Source of the DNA: Syntrophobacter sp. DG_60
Lineage (GTDB): Bacteria > Desulfobacterota > Desulfofervidia > Desulfofervidales > DG-60
Length of the DNA stretch: 5,722 bases
Direction of reading: 5' to 3'
Assembly (NCBI GenBank): GCA_001304365.1
Contig: LJNA01000103.1
Location: forward strand, 1-5,722
A program made the translations under genes and the position numbers. Below the pieces are notes generated by a model. That model searched no databases. It was not told the DNA's origin and saw only the letters and a program-made list of their open reading frames with translations. This document shows positions 1 to 5,402 of this stretch, piece by piece (position 1 is the first letter of the stretch; the number at the start of each line of letters is the position of its first letter).

Positions 1-88
1 CAGTAAGTGTAGTCTTCCCATGGTCTATATGACCTATTGTGCCCACATTCACATGTGGTTTTTTCCGCTCAAATTTTGGTTTTGCCAT
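1..88 (-). CDS. tuf: Elongation factor Tu, N-terminal fragment (cut by window edge)
   Basis: This is the first 29 codons of EF-Tu, the GTPase that delivers aminoacyl-tRNA to the ribosome in the cytoplasm. The fragment begins MAKPKFERKKPHVNVGTIGH and continues into the G1/P-loop, read as GHIDHGKTTLT (residues 19-29), the nucleotide-binding signature of translational GTPases. The extreme N-terminal FERxKPHVNVGTIGH pattern is specific to EF-Tu rather than EF-G, SelB or IF2. The start is the ATG at 88-86, with a GAGGG ribosome binding site (97-101) eight bases upstream. The rest of the gene lies beyond base 1. No ribosomal protein, fusA or tRNA gene lies directly upstream, so this copy seems to be transcribed from its own promoter(s) in the 89-400 region. 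Whether a second tuf copy exists cannot be told from here. Confidence 0.95.
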   Translation of the reverse strand, partial: MAKPKFERKKPHVNVGTIGHIDHGKTTLT

Positions 89-112
89 TTAAAAAACCCT
101 CAACTATAAGAT

Positions 113-141
113 ATTTTACCAATTTCTACCAATTTTTACAA
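113..141 (-). promoter_or_regulatory. Candidate proximal tuf promoter
   Basis: Minus strand: TTGTAA (136-141), a 17-base spacer, then TAAAAT (113-118, five of six consensus bases). It would start transcription some 15-20 bases before the tuf start codon and leave the GAGGG ribosome binding site inside a short leader. The region is very AT-rich, so chance matches are likely. Confidence 0.3.
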
Positions 142-195
142 GATTATATTATACCCGATTATTCCAGCCTTTCCCCATATTCTATTTTCTGCCGA

Positions 196-224
196 CTTTT
201 ACCAAGTCCTATCTTTTATGTCAA
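196..224 (-). promoter_or_regulatory. Candidate middle tuf promoter
   Basis: Minus strand: perfect -35 TTGACA (219-224), 17-base spacer, and a weaker -10 TAAAAG (196-201). The perfect -35 and ideal spacing favour it; the -10 matches only four of six bases. Confidence 0.35.
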
Positions 225-345
225 GCTATGGATACCTAAAAAATGTCATTTTGGATAGGCGAAATATGAGATTTTTACAGGAAAGACAAAATATCAGAAC
301 AGCAAGTTGGAGTCCCATCCCCCCCTTATGTTATATGATGGCCAC

Positions 346-374
346 AGAATAATTTTTAATTTTCAGGCTGTCAA
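346..374 (-). promoter_or_regulatory. Candidate distal tuf promoter
   Basis: Minus strand: perfect -35 TTGACA (369-374), 17-base spacer, and -10 TATTCT (346-351, four of six). It faces tuf and would give a leader of about 250 bases. Tandem promoters ahead of a highly expressed gene such as tuf are plausible, but this is inferred from sequence only. Confidence 0.35.
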
Positions 375-455
375 GGCCCTCTCAAAAATTTTTTTTTCAT
401 TTTACCCTTCATGCAATAGTTTCTAAATGTTAATGGCTTCGATACAGAACTATTT

Positions 456-728
456 CTATTTGATTGCTTTACCCAATTTGACCCCAACCTTAAACTTAGC
501 CACTTTCTTGGCAGGAATTTTAATAGGCTTTCCTGCCTGAGGATTTCTCCCTGTTCTAGCCTTCCTTTTCATTACAGAGAAGGTCCCAAGCCCAGCCAGA
601 GTAACCTTATCCCCCTTCTTTTAGCTCTTTGTTACCGTGTTAATGACGCTGTTCAATACCTCCCCTGCCAATGTCTTGGAAATACCAACATCGCTAGCAA
701 CGGCATCGATTAACTCTCCCTTATTCAT
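456..728 (-). pseudogene. hup: HU-family DNA-binding protein gene with a premature in-frame stop
   Basis: Read from the ATG at 728-726 to the TAG at 458-456, the frame encodes a 90-position HU/IHF-family nucleoid protein, the normal family length. It starts MNKGELIDAVASDVGISKT and has the helix-turn-helix dimer core in the first 45 positions, the GLGTFSV turn, the DNA-binding arm with [17 protein letters not shown], and a lysine-rich end. Codon 36 is TAA (621-623) where HU proteins have Leu in the S-L-K-x-G-D stretch; TTA to TAA is one base change. Everything downstream stays in frame and well conserved, and the promoter and ribosome binding site look intact, so the lesion is recent or an error in the sequence. 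Translation would stop after 35 residues, before the DNA-binding arm. TAA is a working stop in neighbouring genes, so recoding is unlikely. Another HU paralogue probably exists elsewhere (inference). Confidence 0.9.
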
Positions 729-733
729 ATAAG

Positions 734-747
734 TCCTCCCCTCCTTT
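734..747 (-). promoter_or_regulatory. Strong double ribosome binding site of hup
   Basis: On the minus strand the bases read AAAGGAGGGGAGGA, two overlapping Shine-Dalgarno cores, ending six bases before the hup ATG. This fixes the hup start and shows the translation signal is intact despite the nonsense codon. Confidence 0.8.
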
Positions 748-775
748 CTGCCCAAAACATCAGCAATTGGCTCTT

Positions 776-803
776 TTTATACACAGAGTATTCCGAATGT
801 CAA
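776..803 (-). promoter_or_regulatory. Sigma70-type promoter of hup
   Basis: Minus strand: perfect TTGACA (798-803), 16-base spacer, TATAAA (776-781, five of six). The predicted transcription start gives a leader of about 40 bases containing the strong ribosome binding site. It is the best promoter match in the window. Confidence 0.7.
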
Positions 804-881
804 TATTTTTCTGGTAGTTATTCTAGTAAAAAAAATAGAAGCCAGTGCTTTTTTAAAAAAAAGGGAAGCTAAAAATTCCAA

Positions 882-910
882 TTGAACTTCGTCTCTTATT
901 ATGCTAGATT
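882..910 (+). promoter_or_regulatory. Candidate promoter of the GYD-domain gene
   Basis: TTGAAC (882-887), 17-base spacer, TAGATT (905-910). Each box matches four of six bases. The location, about 35 bases before the start codon, fits a short leader carrying AGGAGG. Confidence 0.4.
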
Positions 911-944
911 TTAGAAGAAAGTAACAAGACAGGAGGTGTTAGTA

Positions 945-1229
945 ATGCCAACATTTTTTATGTTTGGAAAATATTCATCGGAGGCTGTGAAGGAAATTAG
1001 TGCCGAACGCACAAGGAAAGTCATTAATCTTGTTGAGAAGCTCGGGGGTAAAGTAAACTCAATGTATGCCCTGCTAGGAGAGTACGATTTGGTTTTTATT
1101 GTGGATTTCCCCGGTACGCAGGAAGCAATGAAAGCCTCTGTCGGTTTGACGAAATTGACAGGTATTTCATTTTCTACATCCCCAGCAGTAACGGTAGAGC
1201 ACTTCGACAAGATGATTGCTGAGATGTAA
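945..1229 (+). CDS. GYD-domain protein (small, function unknown)
   Basis: A 94-residue protein that fits the GYD-domain family in length and pattern. It opens MPTFFMFGKYSSEAVKEI, has a helix around residues 18-35 (ERTRKVINLVEKLGG), then the signature GEYDLVFIVDFP at 45-56, a helix at about 58-70 (TQEAMKASVGLTK) and a final strand with TSPAVTVEHF. The pattern suggests a compact ferredoxin-like alpha/beta fold that may oligomerise (inference). No catalytic residues, signal peptide or membrane segment are visible, and the family has no established function that I know of. The ATG at 945 is chosen over an in-frame GTG at 936 because AGGAGG (931-936) sits eight bases upstream of the ATG and overlaps the GTG. 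It stands alone: the neighbouring hup is divergent and the next gene is 265 bases away, with no clear terminator between. Confidence 0.85.
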   Translation: MPTFFMFGKYSSEAVKEISAERTRKVINLVEKLGGKVNSMYALLGEYDLVFIVDFPGTQEAMKASVGLTKLTGISFSTSPAVTVEHFDKMIAEM

Positions 1230-1426
1230 CTTAGTCCGGTTGCGGCGGTTAAAATGGTAGAAAGTAAAATTTCCTGAAGTCACTTAATATATGTTTTACC
1301 AGATGGGCTTACTACAACCCTTTCTATGGCTTCTAATTGCCTAAAATATTAGCAATCTAAAGGATGGAGTAAATCTAAAAAATAGGTCTTTGGGGAGGCA
1401 ATTGAAGGTTATTTAGTTGTACAATG

Positions 1427-1454
1427 TTGCATTTTTATGTGTATAGACTATAAT
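1427..1454 (+). promoter_or_regulatory. Candidate promoter of the YihY-family gene
   Basis: A perfect -10 TATAAT (1449-1454) lies 16 bases after a weak -35 TTGCAT (1427-1432). The start codon is 40 bases downstream. Apart from this, the 265-base gap 1230-1494 shows nothing I can name. Confidence 0.45.
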
Positions 1455-1494
1455 TTTCCCCCAAGTAACCTGAAAAGGGGTATCTGACTCTTCT

Positions 1495-2817
1495 ATGAAA
1501 GTAAACCGGTTTATCAATTTTATCAAAATAGATATTTGGAGAATCCGCTTAAGCGAGCTTTCACGCACAAGATCATTTCTGATTAACCAATTAAGGATCA
1601 TTATCTTGTCGCTTCGGGGATTTAATGAAGATAAATGCCAGTTGAGGGCATTAGCCTTAACCTTTTATTCTTTGCTTTCTATTGTTCCTATGCTTGCGAT
1701 GGCCTTTGGAATAGCTAAGGGGTTTGGTTTTGAAAGAGCCCTCAAAAATCAGCTCTTAGAAAAATTGCAGGGCCAAGAGGAAGTCGCTACACGAATCATT
1801 AACTTTGCCAATTCGCTCCTTGAAACTACAAAGGGAGGCGTGATAGCCGGTGCCGGTGTTGGTGTCTTATTTCTGACAGTTATAAAAGTGCTAGGAACTA
1901 TTGAAAGTTCATTTAATGATATCTGGGGAATAAAAAAGCCAAGAAGTCTTGGAAGAAAATTTACCGATTATCTTTCTATAATGCTTATTTGTCCAGTTCT
2001 TTTTATTATGTCCAGCAGTCTTACCGTAGTTATAGCCAGTCAGATCAAGCTTATAATTCAAAAAATTACACTTTTGGGAACAATTAGCCCCATTATCTTT
2101 GCAATTTTAAAATTGTTGCCCTACTGCGTTATCTGGATACTATTTAGCTTTCTTTACATTTTTATGCCTAATACCAAAGTCAATTTTAAATCCGGCATTT
2201 TGGCTGGAGTAATTGCAGGAACAATTTATCAAGTTCTCCAGTGGGGGTATATTACCTTTCAGATTGGGGTAGCCAAATACAATGCCATCTATGGAAGCTT
2301 TGCAGCACTTCCCCTTTTTTTGGTATGGCTTCAATTAAGCTGGCTGGTAGTTCTTTTTGGAGCGGAAATTTCTTTTGCCCATCAGAATGTAGATACCTAC
2401 GAATTCGAGCCAGACTGTTTGCGAGTGAGCCATTCCTTCAAAAAGCTGCTTAGTTTAAAGATAGTTCATCTACTAGTAAAGAATTTCTGCAAAGGAGAGA
2501 AGCCTTGGGCTGCTAGCCAAATTTCACACGCACTAGAAATTCCTATTCGTTTGGTGCACCAGATACTCTATGAGCTCGTTGATTCAGGGATTGTTTCAGA
2601 GACTAAGGGAGCAGAGAATAAAGACGTAGCTTATCAACCTGCGAGAGATATTAAGGCCCTTACCGTTAAAAATGTCATTGATACCTTGGAGCAGCGCGGA
2701 ACTGATAATATACCCGTTGCCAAATCGAAGGAATTAGATAAACTCTCTGACTGTTTAAAGGCTTTCAGTGATGTAATTGAAAAATCGCCAGCAAATATCG
2801 CGTTAAAAAATATATAA
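1495..2817 (+). CDS. YihY/BrkB-family membrane protein with C-terminal winged-helix-like domain
   Basis: A 440-residue inner-membrane protein of the YihY/BrkB (UPF0761) family, whose transport role is not firmly known; the old label ribonuclease BN for this family is a misannotation. After a basic cytoplasmic N-terminus (1-50), six hydrophobic segments lie at about 54-77, 114-136, 158-182, 195-224, 233-257 and 264-292. Family landmarks include LTFYSLLSIVPMLAMAFG (55-72), FNDIWG (140-145) and YNAIYGSFAALPLFLVWLQL (262-281) ending in FGAEI. Residues about 315-400 form a soluble tail resembling a winged helix of the Rrf2 kind (a helix near 320-331, AASQISHALEIP then IRLVHQILYELVDSGIV); E. coli YihY lacks it. 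The ATG is the only plausible start. AAAAGGGG (1473-1480) lies 14 bases upstream, an unusually long spacing, suggesting modest translation. It is flanked by large gaps, so probably monocistronic. Confidence 0.88.
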   Translation: MKVNRFINFIKIDIWRIRLSELSRTRSFLINQLRIIILSLRGFNEDKCQLRALALTFYSLLSIVPMLAMAFGIAKGFGFERALKNQLLEKLQGQEEVATRIINFANSLLETTKGGVIAGAGVGVLFLTVIKVLGTIESSFNDIWGIKKPRSLGRKFTDYLSIMLICPVLFIMSSSLTVVIASQIKLIIQKITLLGTISPIIFAILKLLPYCVIWILFSFLYIFMPNTKVNFKSGILAGVIAGTIYQVLQWGYITFQIGVAKYNAIYGSFAALPLFLVWLQLSWLVVLFGAEISFAHQNVDTYEFEPDCLRVSHSFKKLLSLKIVHLLVKNFCKGEKPWAASQISHALEIPIRLVHQILYELVDSGIVSETKGAENKDVAYQPARDIKALTVKNVIDTLEQRGTDNIPVAKSKELDKLSDCLKAFSDVIEKSPANIALKNI

Positions 2818-3066
2818 ATTTTGTAAAAATAGACTTGGCTTCCGGTTTTTTTCTTTCAACTTCCCTTAACCAAGCACCTTCCTTATGAGCCTAAAAAGAC
2901 TCTCCACAGCTTCATATTGCCAAAATTAGACAGGGTTGAAGTCTAAAAACGATAGGATAAAAAAATCATCTAACAGCATGTCTATGGCTAAGTTGGGCAG
3001 GTAGAAGGGATTAAAACAAGACTAAAATATAGAAATACCTAGATAAAACAGTTCTCTAAGGTCTCT
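2818..3066. other. Gap without an intact gene, left of the XRE relic
   Basis: About 250 bases with stops in every frame. The frame that continues into the XRE relic shows scattered protein-like pieces (for example DKKII at 2959-2973 and IKTRLKYRNT at 3010-3039) separated by stop codons. This could be a decayed gene upstream of the relic, but no family can be assigned. No terminator for the YihY gene was found immediately after its stop. Confidence 0.4.
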
Positions 3067-3296
3067 ATGAGTCTCAAATTAAATGTCAATATTTTGTTTA
3101 CAGCAAGGGTAGAGGCCTAGACATCGGCCTCGATGGCAAAAATGCTAGGCATAAAGCAACCAGCAATCTCAAGATGAGAAAACGGAGAAAGATGGAATGG
3201 GTTAATAATGAGGCAGCCAGTAGGGTTGGTAGCCTACTTTTTTGGTCAAAGTGGTAGCAAGATAGTTAGCAAAAGAAGAAGACGGCCATCAAAATA
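3067..3296 (+). pseudogene. Remnant of an XRE/Cro-type helix-turn-helix regulator, two in-frame stops
   Basis: Starting at the ATG at 3067, preceded by TAAGG (3057-3061), the frame reads MSLKLNVNILFTARVEA, a TAG at 3118-3120, TSASMAKMLGIKQPAISR, a TGA at 3175-3177, then ENGERWNGLIM. This matches the XRE helix-turn-helix layout: scaffold helix, the T-x-x-x-M/L-A-x-x-L-G-I helix, recognition helix QPAISR and the R-x-E-N-G cap. Both stops fall where family members carry codons one base away: Leu (TTG to TAG) before the T, and Trp (TGG to TGA) between R and ENG. A later LVAYFFGQSG (about 3226-3255) resembles the last helix and the usual YFGVS turn. The frame stays open to 3316-3318, inside the opposite-strand tRNA gene, so the original end is lost; the end given is approximate. 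Such proteins act as phage-type repressors or antitoxins (family knowledge); which one this was cannot be told. Confidence 0.72.
3219..3243 (+). terminator. Possible rho-independent terminator
   Basis: AGTAGG (3219-3224) and CCTACT (3233-3238) form a six-pair stem with an eight-base loop, followed by a T run to 3243. In the plus direction it could end transcripts from the YihY gene or the XRE relic before they run into the opposing tRNA-Pro and ClC unit. The stem is short with only three G-C pairs, and it sits inside the relic's reading frame, so it may be coincidental. Confidence 0.35.
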
Positions 3297-3373
3297 TGGT
3301 CGGGGCGGCCGGATTTGAACCGACGACCCCCTGCTCCCAAGGCAGGTGCACTACCAGGCTGTGCCACGCCCCG
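3297..3373 (-). tRNA. tRNA-Pro (anticodon UGG), CCA encoded
   Basis: The minus strand folds into a complete cloverleaf of 77 bases: acceptor CGGGGCG paired with CGCCCCG, D arm GCAC-AGCCTGGTA-GTGC, anticodon arm CCTGC-CTTGGGA-GCAGG with anticodon TGG at loop positions 3-5, and T arm GTCGG-TTCAAAT-CCGGC with one G-U pair. An A discriminator and encoded CCA follow (3300-3297). The UGG anticodon is the proline tRNA able to read most or all CCN codons. It lies 38 bases downstream of the ClC stop on the same strand and may be cotranscribed or have its own promoter at 3382-3410. Its 3' end directly abuts the XRE relic. Confidence 0.97.
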
Positions 3374-3381
3374 TGTCTTTA

Positions 3382-3410
3382 AGATTAACATGATCTACTT
3401 TATTTTGCAA
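3382..3410 (-). promoter_or_regulatory. Candidate promoter of tRNA-Pro
   Basis: Minus strand: TTGCAA (3405-3410), 17-base spacer, TAATCT (3382-3387), ending eight bases before the mature tRNA 5' end, a typical distance for a tRNA gene. The -10 matches only three of six bases. Confidence 0.3.
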
Positions 3411-3411
3411 T

Positions 3412-5169
3412 TTAAATCCTCTGCATTACTGACTTTGTGTAGGCCCTTAATATATCCTCACGTGTAAGTACACCTAATAGCTTTTCCTTATCATTTTTAT
3501 CTACTACAGGAACCCTACCTATTTGCTTCTCTCCCATATGGATTATGACCTTATCTAAGGTTTGCTCTGAATAGGCAACAATCAGATTTTTTGTGGCAAC
3601 ATCTATTACCTTAAGTTTTTGCCATCCTTTTCTTCTTGTTATAGGCCTTATATCGTTTAATGTAATTATTCCACAAAGTTTGCCATCTCTTGTTACAGGA
3701 AAGCCATGATACCCTGTTTTAGTAAAAATATTAAATAGCTGTCTAACAGTCATAGAGGCAGAGATAGTTGGGAAATCCTTTGTCATGACCTCCTCCACCC
3801 TTATCTTCTTTAAGACTTCTTCCTCTACCCTTAAATCTACATCAATACCACGTCTTATTAGCTTTGTGGTATAAATATCCTCTTTTAAAAGGGCCCTAGA
3901 CAAAAGAAAGCTCAGTGTAGTAGCAGTAATGACCGGAAGTGTAAGTGTATAGTCTCTTGTCATCTCAATTAGCATAACAATGGATGTAAGCGGTGCACTC
4001 CCTGTTCCAGCAAATACTGCACCCATTCCTACTAAGGCATAGGCACCAGAGTAGGCAATAATGTCAGGAAAGAAGTGGTGAAAAAATGCCCCATAAAATC
4101 CTCCAAGCATACCTCCTATAAAGAGTGAGGGAGCAAATACCCCACCGCTTCCCCCAGAACCAATGGTTATAGAAGTAGCAATTATCTTTAAAAAGACCAA
4201 GGATAGACATCCAAATATTGCAATTTTACCCATAAGTGCCTTATCTAGTGCACCTTGGGTAACAAATTCTCCACCCGGAAGGTAACTCCCACCATAGCCA
4301 ATCCCAAATATATCATTAAAAAAATAACCAAGAGTCCCTAAAAGAAGCCCTCCAGTGACAGGTTTAAGGTATTCGGGAAATCTAAAGAGAGAAAACAAGT
4401 CTTCACAGCTATAAAGGAGCTTAATGAAGGCTACCGCTGTGAGGCCTGAAGCTATTCCCAATCCTATATAAAAGATTACTTCCCAATAGCTCTTCATCTC
4501 ATAAAGGGGGACAGTAAAAGAGGGCTTTGTCCCCAAAAATGGACTGGCTACTAAATTTGCCGTGAGTGAAGCTATAAGAACAAATATAAAACCCCTGGTA
4601 AATGCACGCCTGGCCATTACTTCTAAGGCAAAAAATACTCCCCCTACTGGTGCATTAAAGGTAGCAGATATGGCCCCTGCAGTGCCACAAAGCACTAAGT
4701 TTTTTGTCCATTCCCCCGGTAGTTTAAACCACTGAGCCACCGCAGATGCCATGGAACTGCCAATTTGCACTATAGGGCCCTCTCTTCCCACCGAACCACC
4801 ACTGCCTATACAAATAGAAGAGGCTAGAGACTTTATTATTGAAACCCTGGGCCTTATCTTTCCCCCTCTAAGCACCACTGCCTCCATTACCTCTGGAACT
4901 CCATGACCCTTTGCCTCTTTGGCAAAGAGATAAATGAGAAGTCCCACAATGAGCCCACCTATGGCTGGAAGCAATATGACATAATAATCTGAGAGGGCAG
5001 GCATTAAAATTTCTCCACCTTGCTTAAAAAATAGCCATTGAAATCCCCTTATCATCCATCGAAATATTACTGCACCAAGCCCAGCTATAGCCCCTACAAT
5101 AATAGAGGTTGTCATGCCTAGGGTAAATTCTGAAGTGCGGATTCTCTTAAGAAGCACTGTGGTATTCAT
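3412..5169 (-). CDS. ClC-family chloride channel/transporter with C-terminal CBS pair
   Basis: A 585-residue integral membrane protein of the ClC family, which moves chloride or other small anions across the membrane as a dimer, each subunit with its own pore. Residues about 15-430 hold the membrane domain with the family signatures: GHGVPEVM (88-95), GSGGSVGREGPIVQIG (122-137) with the gating glutamate E130, NAPVGGVFFALEVM (172-185), GSGGSGGVFAPSLFIGG (337-353) and the central tyrosine Y433 in EDIYTTKL. Two CBS domains follow at about 457-510 and 520-578; in other proteins such pairs bind adenine nucleotides and adjust activity. Two positions differ from the E. coli exchanger ClcA: His89 replaces the anion-coordinating serine (GSGIP) and Val184 replaces the inner proton glutamate, as in ClC channels. 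A TAA precedes the ATG in frame, so the start cannot lie further upstream. The only Shine-Dalgarno-like GAGG (5185-5188) is 15 bases away. tRNA-Pro follows on the same strand. Confidence 0.95.
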   Translation of the reverse strand: MNTTVLLKRIRTSEFTLGMTTSIIVGAIAGLGAVIFRWMIRGFQWLFFKQGGEILMPALSDYYVILLPAIGGLIVGLLIYLFAKEAKGHGVPEVMEAVVLRGGKIRPRVSIIKSLASSICIGSGGSVGREGPIVQIGSSMASAVAQWFKLPGEWTKNLVLCGTAGAISATFNAPVGGVFFALEVMARRAFTRGFIFVLIASLTANLVASPFLGTKPSFTVPLYEMKSYWEVIFYIGLGIASGLTAVAFIKLLYSCEDLFSLFRFPEYLKPVTGGLLLGTLGYFFNDIFGIGYGGSYLPGGEFVTQGALDKALMGKIAIFGCLSLVFLKIIATSITIGSGGSGGVFAPSLFIGGMLGGFYGAFFHHFFPDIIAYSGAYALVGMGAVFAGTGSAPLTSIVMLIEMTRDYTLTLPVITATTLSFLLSRALLKEDIYTTKLIRRGIDVDLRVEEEVLKKIRVEEVMTKDFPTISASMTVRQLFNIFTKTGYHGFPVTRDGKLCGIITLNDIRPITRRKGWQKLKVIDVATKNLIVAYSEQTLDKVIIHMGEKQIGRVPVVDKNDKEKLLGVLTREDILRAYTKSVMQRI

Positions 5170-5188
5170 GTATTATACATATAACCTC

Positions 5189-5216
5189 ATTATTTATTAT
5201 AAATCAACCCTGTCAA
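5189..5216 (-). promoter_or_regulatory. Candidate promoter of the ClC gene
   Basis: Minus strand: perfect TTGACA (5211-5216), 16-base spacer, AATAAT (5189-5194, five of six). Transcription would start around 5182, leaving a leader of only about a dozen bases without the GAGG motif. A competing -10, TATAAT (5196-5201), would keep that motif but lacks a good -35. Confidence 0.35.
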
Positions 5217-5247
5217 AAATGAAATTCGGACATATCTACCTACTATG

Positions 5248-5328
5248 GTTAAATCGTTGATTTGTTGAATAGTAAAACTATCCATCATTAAGCACTTCCT
5301 TTTGAATTCAACGATTTGACGAATTAAC
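5248..5328. repeat. Imperfect inverted repeat between the divergent ClC and synthetase genes
   Basis: The left arm (5248-5270) and right arm (5306-5328) match as inverted copies at 18 of 23 positions, around a centre of 35 bases. In a second register AAATCGTTGA (5251-5260) is perfectly inverted as TCAACGATTT (5308-5317). Each arm can be read as two adjacent octamers: ATCGTTGA and TTTGTTGA on the left, TCAACGAT and TTGACGAA on the right. It lies upstream of both divergent genes and could be a paired operator, a hairpin or a very small mobile repeat; the sequence alone does not decide. Confidence 0.6.
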
Positions 5329-5345
5329 TAATGGGCATTTCTTCC

Positions 5346-5372
5346 TTGGCATCTGTGCAAGACCCATAAAAT
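5346..5372 (+). promoter_or_regulatory. Candidate promoter of the acyl-CoA synthetase gene
   Basis: TTGGCA (5346-5351) and TAAAAT (5367-5372) each match five of six consensus bases, but the spacer is 15 bases, shorter than the usual 16-18. It lies 30 bases before the start codon and just after the mirrored repeat. Confidence 0.3.
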
Positions 5373-5402
5373 TTGTTAAAATTAAAAAAATAGAGTCTAT
5401 TA

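Larger units (their letters stand above)
89..455. other. Long intergenic region upstream of tuf
   Basis: About 370 AT-rich bases with no gene I can support. Seen in it are three minus-strand promoter candidates facing tuf (listed separately), a tract of seven C at 319-325, an A/T-palindromic run near 387-403, and a repeated TTGGTA element on the minus strand near 115-135 and 200. No tRNA, known riboswitch or clear terminator for the upstream hup gene was recognised. If the most distal promoter is real, the tuf mRNA would carry a leader of roughly 250 bases. Confidence 0.6.

Noticed and set aside
37..258. 73-codon plus-strand open frame across the tuf start and upstream region
   Set aside because: It overlaps the opposite-strand tuf start, has no ribosome binding site, and its translation shows no family pattern; it is a chance frame in AT-rich DNA.
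226..318. 30-residue minus-strand small ORF in the tuf upstream region, beginning MGLQLAVLIF
   Set aside because: The purine run before the ATG touches the start codon, so it is badly spaced as a ribosome binding site, and nothing in the peptide is recognisable.
621..623. TAA in hup as a recoded sense codon
   Set aside because: The GYD, YihY and ClC genes all end in TAA at the expected family lengths, and selenocysteine and pyrrolysine use TGA and TAG.
831..880. AAGC-CAGT-GCTT hairpin with T run between hup and the GYD gene as a terminator
   Set aside because: The stem is four pairs, and it lies upstream of both divergent genes where no transcript from within the window would need to end.
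911..1210. Minus-strand frame opposite the GYD-domain gene
   Set aside because: It is a shadow of the plus-strand gene, which has the family signature and a well-placed AGGAGG.
1413..1601. Minus-strand frame over the start of the YihY-family gene
   Set aside because: No ribosome binding site or protein family pattern; it overlaps a confident gene and its promoter.
2140..2453. Two short frames (minus 2140-2334, plus 2241-2453) inside the YihY-family gene
   Set aside because: Both are out-of-frame shadows of the conserved membrane core.
3112..3150. Nested inverted repeats (GAGGCC/GGCCTC, CATCG/CGATG, GCCTAG/CTAGGC) as a small RNA
   Set aside because: The bases are explained as codons of the XRE relic, the alternatives exclude one another, and no good plus-strand promoter precedes them.
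3270..3296. Minus-strand terminator after tRNA-Pro (GATGGCCGTC followed by TTCTTCTTTT)
   Set aside because: The stem has only three pairs around a four-base loop and the T run is interrupted by C; too weak to call.
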